NCBI GenBank assembly: GCA_029204225.1 | Contig: CM055112.1 | Span: 28,235,746-28,299,745, forward strand | Source: Diphasiastrum complanatum | Taxonomy: Eukaryota > Streptophyta > Lycopodiopsida > Lycopodiales > Lycopodiaceae | Direction: 5' to 3' | Length of the DNA: 64,000 bases | In this document: in pieces, positions 48,349 through 64,000 of the stretch | Position numbering within the stretch: position 1 is the stretch's first letter | Layout of the letters: the number at the start of each line of letters is the position of its first letter | Program-made: the position numbers and the translations under genes | The notes under the pieces: model-generated | The model's database searches: none | Told to the model about the DNA's origin: nothing | What the model saw: only the letters and a program-made list of their open reading frames with translations

Positions 48349-48837
48349 TGTTACGGCCATATTCGGTAAAGGACCTGGAATAGTCCTAATATCGTAGACT
48401 GGCCCTCCATTGTTCGAGATTATTGGTCACGCCTAGATTTTATTGCAAGTCAAGGCCTGTTGATGACTAATGACCTTGACAGGACCCAGACACTCTAATT
48501 GAGACATATGGAGTAGTGCATGTACGTGTGACTGATATAGGCAGGAGGTATGCATGTAGAGCTGTAACCTATTTATGATTGACCTGCATGGGGATTGCAT
48601 GTGCTCATGCATAGGATCCTACTCTCTATATATTGAGGTAGTGATTATTCTATCGACGACTTGGTCTAGGTTACCTGATGAGCTCTTCTCCTCTTGCTGT
48701 CACATTGGCATGGCTTGGGGGCTAGATCCAGGAGGATTCTCCAGGAGGGATCTAGGTTTGGTTGGGTGGTTTTGCTCCACAGTCTCTCTTGTGTTTTCCT
48801 ATCTTCATCTTAGGGGTTTTTCCTAGTGGTCTTTACA
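48349..48837 (+). mobile_element. LTR (489 bp) with TG...CA ends, plus strand
   Basis: Starts TGTTACGGCCATATTCGG and ends TCTTTACA, followed at 48839 by a perfect primer-binding site. CTCTATATATTGAGG near 48625 is a TATA candidate. The 3' part (GCTTGGGGGCTAGATCC at 48713 onward, GGTTTGGTTGGGTGG) matches the copia LTR relics at 17681 and 41700, which suggests a copia family. No matching 3' LTR was found to its right within the window. Confidence 0.8.
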
Positions 48838-48838
48838 T

Positions 48839-48850
48839 TGGTATCAGAGC
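48839..48850 (+). other. Primer-binding site (tRNA-iMet type)
   Basis: TGGTATCAGAGC, the canonical plant LTR-retrotransposon priming site, one base after the LTR end. Confidence 0.92.
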
Positions 48851-51664
<2,814 letters not shown>

Positions 51665-51790
51665 GACCGACGGGTTTTTGATCAGATCTCGACCGACGGG
51701 TTCGCGTCAGATCTCAACTGACAGATTTTTGATTAGATCTTGACCGACGGGTTCACATCGACGGTTCTCGGTCCCATCTCAACCGACCAA
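51665..51790. repeat. 25-bp minisatellite
   Basis: Three to four imperfect copies of a unit of about 25 bp built from GACCGACGGGTT followed by TCAGATCTC or TTAGATCTT. Each unit contains an AGATCT or close variant. It lies about 360 bp upstream of a gypsy gag. Confidence 0.8.
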
Positions 51791-51949
51791 CTCCATGCCA
51801 GACCACAGAACTTTCTAACGACACCTCTGATTGGCATTTCGACTGAACCACCATCTCCCCAAAGCCTTAGAGGCTGAAGAAAAAAAGAAAAAAAAAGGCA
51901 TAAACACCCAAAAAATTTCAAAAAATCAAACTCATACCACTAGAAAGCA

Positions 51950-52110
51950 ATTTTCATACTGAGTCTCCACCTTCACTTCCTCCAAAAACCCTACAAAATC
52001 CAAAAACACCAAAAATCCTACAAAATCCAAAAACACCAAAAACACCAAAAACCCAAAAAAATCCAAAAACATCAAACCCCCCCCCCCAAAAAAAAAAAAA
52101 AATCCAAAAA
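51950..52110. repeat. A-rich tandem repeat before gag
   Basis: Repeated AAAATCCAAAAACACC-like units followed by runs of C and A. Such A-rich leaders often precede gypsy gag; the function is unknown. Confidence 0.65.
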
Positions 52111-52155
52111 CACCAGAACCACGTACCCAACACAAAAACGACACAACAGTACCCA

Positions 52156-53527
52156 ATGGCCAACAATACAGATCTTGAAATCCCCGAAGATTATCCATAC
52201 AAGATTAGGTCCCCTGTAGTTGAACAAATCAGACGTGATAGGTACTACCAAATGAGGGCCCAAATACACGAGCCATCCACAAACCCATTCGAGAGACAAG
52301 AACCTGATAGACCTGAGTCCTCACGCACACGACCCCATTTATATGGTGCTGAACCCTCACAGGCCAGAACCAACCTTAATGGAGTCTCTGCTACCCACAA
52401 TGCTCATCATGAGAGACGTACACCCAAGCTAGATCTACCAAAGTTTGACGGTAGTTCGGACCCTCAAAGATTTTTGCAAATCTTTGAGAATGCATGTGAT
52501 GTGTATAGTTAAACATCTCCCGATGCTATGGTCCAACCGTTTTCGATGACCATGATCGCTAAAGACGTGATTGGTTTTTCAACCTTGATCGTGAAGATAA
52601 GACAGACTGGTCAATCTTGAAAGAGTCCTTTATCAAGCGTTTTAAGCCCTTTCGCTTGATCGAGAGTCCTTTTTTCAAATTGAGTAACATCAAGATGGCA
52701 AAGGATGAATGTGTACGAGACTATATCGAGAGTTTCAAACGCCTCAAAAGTCAAGTACAGGAATAGCCCTCTGAACAGATGCTCATCATCTAGTTTTTAG
52801 TCGGCCTTCCAAGATGGATTAGACGCGAGCTTAAATCAAATGACGAATATATGGCCTCAAATTAGCTATGTCTGATGCCATCAAGGAAGAAGACGAAGGA
52901 TTAGATGTTTACGAATCCAAGGAAAGAAGAGCACCACGTGCTCTTGTCCATGAGTCGAAACCGATCGAGAACACCCGAGATCAGCTTTGGAAATCACAGT
53001 TGGAGTTGCTTAATAAGCAACACCAACTTCAAATGGAGAAACTCACCAATGAGTTTCAAGCTACCTTGAAGTCTATCCAAAGCAGTATGCCTGGTCAGTC
53101 AAACCCTGCACAGGTACCTTATAGACGAAAAACAATATGGTGCCCACACTGCCGGGCTACGCATCCTGTTGATGCTTGTCCTTCATATCCGCCTATCCAA
53201 GCACATACAGTCCAACAATATGAAGCACAACCATCACATTCTCGACATTCCTTGACTTATCCCGAATATCCACTAGAAATTCCAGAACCACTAGCCATAC
53301 AAGATGGCTATGCCGTTATACAAGGGCCATTGCACACCAGATGTTTCATCTGTGGTGAAATTGGCCATTTCATGGCTGATTGTCCAGTCAAGACCAAGTA
53401 CATGCTGAGTGTCCTGACTGTATCAGAAAACACAGTTTCAAAGACTATCTGGAACAACCAACTAAGATCCTACCTGCCCGTCACGTCAGTTATGAATCAC
53501 AATAGGATCCTCATGACAACAACATGA
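52156..53527 (+). pseudogene. Ty3/gypsy-type gag fossil, plus strand
   Basis: Begins with ATG at 52156. The first 118 codons contain TPKLDLPKFDGSSDPQRFLQ, a typical capsid start, before TAA at 52510. The capsid continues in shifted frames (SILKESFIKRFKPF, DECVRDYIESFKRLKSQ) with further stops. A third open block (52868-53527, 219 codons) has a Gln-rich coiled stretch, an unusual WCPHCRATHPVDACP motif, then a normal CCHC knuckle CFICGEIGHFMADC. No pol follows. At least two frame disruptions make it non-functional. Confidence 0.85.
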
Positions 53528-57085
<3,558 letters not shown>

Positions 57086-57086
57086 G

Positions 57087-57099
57087 GCTCTGATACCAA
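57087..57099 (-). other. Primer-binding site (tRNA-iMet type)
   Basis: On the minus strand it reads TTGGTATCAGAGC, placed just inside the LTR that ends at 57101. Confidence 0.9.
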
Positions 57100-57100
57100 C

Positions 57101-57370
57101 TTAGAATTTGCTTTGAACAGGAACACAGATCATGCTACACAATAACACAGATAGAAAACACTCTCCACAACAAGCTCACATAGCAACTATATTTCTCAAA
57201 ATGAAATTACACTGTACATATAGTTGTTCACTCAGGCAACCCATGCATGACCCAGGTTGTCGTTGGCGGGACGCGTGTCCCGTCGACTTGCCTCGTGGCG
57301 AGGCCAACTGATCCTTATCAACTGATAGGACCCACAATACAGTAGCACAGTGATTCTACTTTAATTCTAA
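57101..57370 (-). mobile_element. Copia-type LTR (270 bp), minus strand
   Basis: On the minus strand it begins TTAGAATTAAAGTAGAATCA (plus-strand 57370) and ends CAAATTCTAA (57101), so the ends form a short inverted repeat TTAGAATT/AATTCTAA. A PBS follows at once. The first 55 bp or so match the LTR start at 36389, which follows a copia RNase H. No internal coding region is recognisable to its left, so this is a 5' LTR plus leader or a truncated element. Confidence 0.8.
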
Positions 57371-57566
57371 CTTGAACTGCATGTCAAAATCCTAGAAAAA
57401 TGTTCTAGACTAATGCTTATAAGCCTTTTGACAACATTACGCAATGTTGTGAGGTAAAAACTTTTGGAACATTGAAAAAATTCGAAAAAGTGGTTCCTAT
57501 GCGATTTACAAAGTTTGCGGCATCTATATCTACCTAGTTAGTCACATATGACATACTTATATATAT

Positions 57567-57650
57567 GTGTTGGGAAAAGGCATATGTTAGCATAAAGACA
57601 TATGTTAACATAAATGCATACGTTGGGAAAAGGCATATGTTAACATAAAA
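57567..57650. repeat. Short tandem repeat, ~29-bp units
   Basis: GTTGGGAAAAGGCATATGTT followed by AGCATAAA or AACATAAA occurs twice (57569 and 57622), with a partial copy (CATATGTTAACATAAA) between. Confidence 0.85.
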
Positions 57651-58351
57651 GTTTGATTAAGGATTATTCCAAGTTCCAACATGTTATATGTTGTTTAGAA
57701 GTTGGTATATCTAAAGTTTAGTATAAAGAATACAATAGTACTTCCAAGGGAAATTTAAAAGATGACACTTTGTTATATACATGTCTTGTAAAGACAAGGC
57801 TATTAAATTCTAGGTCATAATGGTAGGCCAAGACTTAATGAGAGCTAGCTATGCACCAACAACATGGTCATACTACGTCAATACAAACAACAAATTTTCA
57901 ACTTATGACCATTTGAGTGGGCATGTTTAAAAAACGAGTTATCAAGCTCTAAGTTTCTCTCAAGATTACTTGGTTGGATGATTTTTGCAATTGGGTTTCT
58001 TGTTAAATTAATGGAGTTTAAATACCTATACATTACAAGATGAGAAGAAATAGATTGGACAATTTTATATCTAGTGCTCAAACATTTATCAATGGTCTCA
58101 CATTCATGACTTGGGACAGATGATTAATTTGACTATCCTCACAATACTTACTTGTTGTGACATGGATAAGAATTGAGAATATACATAGATGCCTTACTTG
58201 GTTATTGTCTTGGATAAATTGGTGAGCATATTTTCCTCAACATGGTGTACATTGTTGGATGGTTTGGAGTCATTAATAGATATAATCATTTTTATTGGTT
58301 TTGAATGATTTGTTGCGAATTGTATATGTCTAGTTTTGTTAGGTTCAAAAA

Positions 58352-58375
58352 ACGCACGCGCCCACACGCGCGCAC

Positions 58376-58407
<32 letters not shown>

Positions 58408-58440
58408 GCACACGCACACGCACACGCACACTCGTACACG
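58352..58440. repeat. (CACACG)n-type microsatellite
   Basis: Alternating CACACG/CACGCA units over about 90 bp. The purine-pyrimidine alternation could favour Z-DNA. Confidence 0.92.
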
Positions 58441-58499
58441 CTCACGCACTCACACACTCATGCATGCATGCATGCACGTGCAAGCGTGCGCACACAAAT

Positions 58500-58528
58500 T
58501 GTGTGTGTGTGTGTGTGTGCGCGCGCGT
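58500..58528. repeat. (GT)n(GC)n microsatellite
   Basis: About 20 bp of GT followed by GCGCGCGC, roughly 60 bp from the CACACG tract and nearly its complement, so the two could pair. Confidence 0.9.
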
Positions 58529-59020
58529 AGATGCACAATTATGCTATTGGATGAAGCGAGAATCAAATAAATACTCAAAAACCTTGCTTTGCACACGAAT
58601 CCATGCAATGTAACAAAACAACTAATCTTTTCAACTGCAAACAAGCCCCCAAGCCTTACAAATTGATGTGGCAAAAAAATGTAATTGCATAAGGTGAGAT
58701 TATTAGGTCTTGCCAAGCAATGTAGAGTAAAAAAAATTACATGGCTTTGTGAATGACATTATAAGTGGCAAGTTTCTTTACTTCTTGTAAAAGTGAATGC
58801 AAATTCGTCCCCTTTGAGATTAAGGACAACAAAAGGATTACCAATTGTGAGTGCATAGGTAAGAATGGGTGTTGACAATTGCCCAAAAGAAATAGAAAAA
58901 GGGATAGCTTCCTTGGTCCACCACTTACATGTGCCTGGGGATCCTCTCTCGTCTAGTTGTCCCAAGGTTGCATCCAGTCTAGGCATTCAAAGATATGTTT
59001 CAAAAAGCAAGGGGCCACTT

Positions 59021-59023
<3 letters not shown>

Positions 59024-59107
<84 letters not shown>
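59024..59107. repeat. (GA)n microsatellite, ~84 bp
   Basis: An uninterrupted GA run about 1.9 kb upstream of the MAP kinase start codon. Confidence 0.97.
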
Positions 59108-59108
<1 letters not shown>

Positions 59109-59989
59109 GCCTCTCTCAACTATCCCCTACTATGTGAAACTGCCATAATATAAAGTTTGATTCTTGTGGAATATGCTTGCAAATAAATAGTTGATATCAT
59201 ACCATTACACAACGAATGTGAAAGAATTTGAGTAAGAACTGTTTAGATTTTGCTCGGCTAACTTATCTTGTAAGTGTTAAGTAATGGCATTAATCTCATT
59301 CTCAACAACCCATCACACCACAAACTATTAATATAAGACATTATGGGAATGTTGTAGTGATCAAACCAGACACATGTACGTCACAAACTTGTCTATTAAC
59401 CAAGCTTGACAATTTTTAGAAAGAGAGTACTAAAATAAGTAAGATCAAGATGCTCAACCCAAATGTTTAGTCACTTAAATGATTCTCTAACCTAGGCGTC
59501 TTGCTTGCACTATGACATGCATGTCCAAGAGTTTGGCATTGGGAGAGAGAGAGCCAAAAAGAGAATGAGAATTTCCTTGTCTTCTAAGGTGCTCATTGTG
59601 CGGAGGTGAATGTTGTGGGCTCATCATTTCTCCACCTACAAGGGTCAAAAGCCAAGTGGTCAATTTTCAAGCGGGATAGAGATGGTAGTGGCAGCCCCCG
59701 CATAATTCGAGGGTGGTGGAGACTCTGAAGATGATGAGAGGAGTTGCTAGCCCTCCATCACCCTCACACGAGGGCAGAATTGTAAATGACATGCAGTTGA
59801 GGATTCGAAAAACCCGATGCTTCCCCCGAGGCTAGAGAAATCAAAACCAATGCCAAAAGACACATTTGAAGACCCCAGGCTGAGCCACAACGATACTATT
59901 GAGGCCCAAGGGAGATACATATATAGCCCACGCGTCAAGTGATGCAACAATAGGCCGTCATGCACGTTGACATCCGGTCCTACTCTGCG

Positions 59990-60215
59990 TCCGCCGGTTC
60001 TCAGAAGAAACCGATGGACTAAAGCTAGTGCCCGGTGGTACAAAGGGCAGCCACGAAATTAATGGACAACAGGCAGAATGCTATTGCGAGTCCGTCGGTT
60101 CTCGGAAGAAACCGGTGGACATAAAGCTAGTGCCCGTCGGTTCCCGGAAGAAACCGTTGGACATAAAGGTAGTGCCCGGTGGTGCAAAGGGGAGCCACGA
60201 AATCAAAGGTGCGGT
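59990..60215. repeat. Imperfect 45-bp tandem repeat upstream of the MAP kinase
   Basis: Three copies of a unit containing CGGTTCTCGGAAGAAACCG, TGGACATAAAG and TAGTGCCC start at about 59993, 60093 and 60136. The longer block GGTGGTRCAAAGGG.AGCCACGAAAT follows the first and third copies. It lies 0.8-1.0 kb before the MAP kinase ATG and may be in the promoter or 5' UTR. Confidence 0.8.
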
Positions 60216-60470
60216 TAATAAATACCAGCAACGACCATCCGGGGTTCGAACCTGGGTGGGTGGTTACCATAGAAGGTTATCGACGAAGGATTTAACCTCC
60301 TCTGGGGTTAGAGGGCTAAACGTGTTTCTGCTTTCTCTGATGGCTTCGTCTTCCTGACGACGCCATAGCTGGAGTCTGGAGATCTGGCGATCATACAGAC
60401 AACAAACAGCAAGATCGTCATCATCATCGGAAGGATGTACAGAAGGCGATCCAAGCAGGGATCGTGAGGT

Positions 60471-60626
60471 ATGGATGAGGAGGCGGATTTGTGGAATCTG
60501 GATTTGAAAATCCTTGAGCTAGATCTAAGACACACGCCTTTTGGCGGGGTGGACGTTTGTTTCAGATATTGCGAGCTTGCTTCGAGGTTTTGCAGGAGGG
60601 GAAGGTTTGGGTGGAGTAGGTGGTGA
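60471..60626 (+). other. Small ORF (51 codons) upstream of the MAP kinase
   Basis: ATG at 60471 opens a frame beginning MDEEADLWNLDLKILELDLR and ending at TGA 60624. It lies about 370 bp before the MAP kinase ATG on the same strand. It could be an upstream ORF if the 5' UTR reaches this far, a decayed gene fragment, or chance. I recognise no family. Confidence 0.25.
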
Positions 60627-60993
60627 AGATTTTGCCGAGGTGCTTTAGGTTATGGTTTGTGGAGGATGAACTGAGCTGCGAGGAACAAATCTGGAAGCGA
60701 TGATTGAGAAGATGAGTAAGGCTTTCGTCAAGCGGGATTTGTTGGTGAAGAATAGGGTAAACGAAGTCCCGGGAGGTGGAAAGGGCCGCCTTCAAGCGCA
60801 TGGATCGTAGGCTGGTCAATGGACCGGGGCACTGGTGTAGGCTTTTTCGATTTGCATATATTAGCTTAGTTTTAGAGCTCTAGAGGATAGTTTTCTGCAA
60901 GAGCAGTTTCAGAAACGCAGTTTGTCCGATTACAACATTCCTGAAGTTATTCAACCGTCTGACGCTTCGGGGGAAAACGAGCATCGAAGAAGG

Positions 60994-62617
<1,624 letters not shown>

Positions 62618-64000
62618 GTACTCTTCCGTGCTGAATGATAGCTAATTGGATGCTTTGCTTATTTGTTTTTCTAGAAGCCTTTTTTTTTAAACTATTCATT
62701 ATAGTGCAGATTGGATGCATGTGGAGAATGCCAGAAAAAAAAAGAGCAATGTTGAGAAAATTCTTGTGAAGCCTTAACTGTTAACCCTCTGAAAGGAGTC
62801 TCTGGTAGTTACTTTGTCTATTTTTCTGTGCCATAGAAAAAGGACTAGGTCAATCAGAAACTATATTGAGTATGCAATCTATTGTGTACTTTGATAGTTT
62901 AGACTTAGGACTCTGATAAAATGCACGTGAATGTAATTTGGTTATTATTGGTAACATGTATCATAAGAACCCGTTTTAAAGCCTCCATATATTCTTTTAG
63001 AAGATAAGCCTTAAGTGGATAAACGTGCTGCATTAATAATATGCTCATTTGGAACACATGTTCATAGACGAGGAGAGAAATGAAATTTCAATACAGGTAA
63101 GAGAATGAGCATGGCATCCTTTTGCGAAGCAAAAATGCAACAAGGCGTCATATAAACCAAGAAGAATGTAGTTGGTGAAGCTATGAGCCTATTACCATTT
63201 GTCTCACTAGTGTTTGGTGGGATTCACAACTGTCAGTATAAGTCGGATCCTAGTACTAAGTATTGGAAGTTACCCTATTTTTTTGAAAGATATCAAAATC
63301 TCTTAGATTTCTAATACCAGATCTATGCTTATACATTTTGTGGTATTCTTTCTATATTTACTGGATCTTTTAGTATTAAGGTGTTATGATGTAGCTTGGA
63401 TTTATATTTAGTAGTCACATGTACGTTCTATGGAGGTAACCTGATTGGCTTTATTTTTCTTGCCTAAGTCACTTGTTGTAGCTGTTATTTAGGCATTAAT
63501 GATAGCTTGGGATGCTATTGTTATTTGGCATTGCTGGCCTACTATGTCATAAAGTACATGTTTATTTGTTTCTGTACCTACTTTTGGGATTTTTCTTTGT
63601 GAGAGATTTTGTACATCCTTAGTACATGCAGTTTTAGCAACTTGTATTCTTTGACATCAACGACACCAAGAATAATGTCTTTTTGAGGAGGGAGAGTTAC
63701 CAACATAATACTCATATAGACTCTATATCACCCATGGGTTTGAAGTATTATTTTTGACCATAGAACATCATAAATGTTAATTCTATGCTCACGAATCTCA
63801 TCCTTTTTACAAAAGCAGTTCTCTCAATGTTTGAGACAAGATTAAATTTGAAGGAAGTGTGGAGAAAAATTTATCATTATTCACACTTAGATTCCTTCCC
63901 CTTTTTCTTAGCTTCTTTTGATTCATTTTAGTTTTTTTATGTTTAAGTTTTCTAGTTCATGGATGAGTGAGACACCTGACCTTACAAAAATGTGGAATTT
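62618..64000 (+). other. MAP kinase intron 4, open at the window edge
   Basis: Begins with a GT donor after the last visible exon. I found no sequence encoding the expected next block (subdomain IX) before 64000, so this intron is at least 1.38 kb. No repeats or genes recognised inside. Confidence 0.8.

Noticed and set aside
58194-58613. Cys-Ala, His-Ala and Arg-Thr repeat frames
   Set aside because: Produced by the CACACG microsatellite.
60236-60256. tRNA gene or tRNA-derived SINE suggested by GGTTCGAACC (B box)
   Set aside because: No A box or cloverleaf partner was found upstream at the proper distance, so the match is probably chance or a very decayed SINE.

Overview
This looks like nuclear DNA from a land plant, most likely a vascular plant with a large, repeat-rich genome. 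The evidence is a DDM1-type SNF2 remodeller gene and a plant-specific TDY-class MAP kinase gene, both split by GT-AG introns. Around them are decayed Ty1/copia and Ty3/gypsy LTR retrotransposons whose primer-binding sites match plant initiator tRNA-Met. Introns of up to 11 kb and long (TC)n/(GA)n tracts would suit a gymnosperm, a fern or an early-diverging angiosperm. I cannot name the species.

Layout. 1-7480: AT-rich intergenic DNA with simple repeats and two small foldback elements, no recognisable gene. 7864-32187 (+): a complete DDM1/LSH-type chromatin remodeller. Fifteen phase-consistent exons give 750 codons with all SNF2 helicase motifs. Intron 9 alone is 11.1 kb and carries a copia fossil split by a precise solo-LTR-like insertion, a gypsy pol fossil and a microsatellite. 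33.7-46.1 kb: a retrotransposon graveyard with copia fragments on both strands, a copia core between roughly 350-bp inverted repeats, and a gypsy chromovirus array in which one LTR follows an integrase and also precedes a primer-binding site. 48.3-53.5 kb: an LTR with primer-binding site, a 138-bp TC tract, a 25-bp minisatellite and a broken gypsy gag. 53.5-60.9 kb: mostly unrecognised sequence with a 199-bp GA tract, a minus-strand copia LTR, a CACACG/GT tract and an imperfect 45-bp repeat. 60994-62617 (+), running off the right edge: the first four coding exons of a group D (TDY) MAP kinase.

The two host genes are unrelated in function. DDM1 proteins maintain DNA methylation and silencing of exactly the sort of LTR elements that fill this window, including this gene's own largest intron. 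Whether that matters for its expression cannot be told from sequence. I found no operon, CRISPR array, rRNA or convincing tRNA gene.
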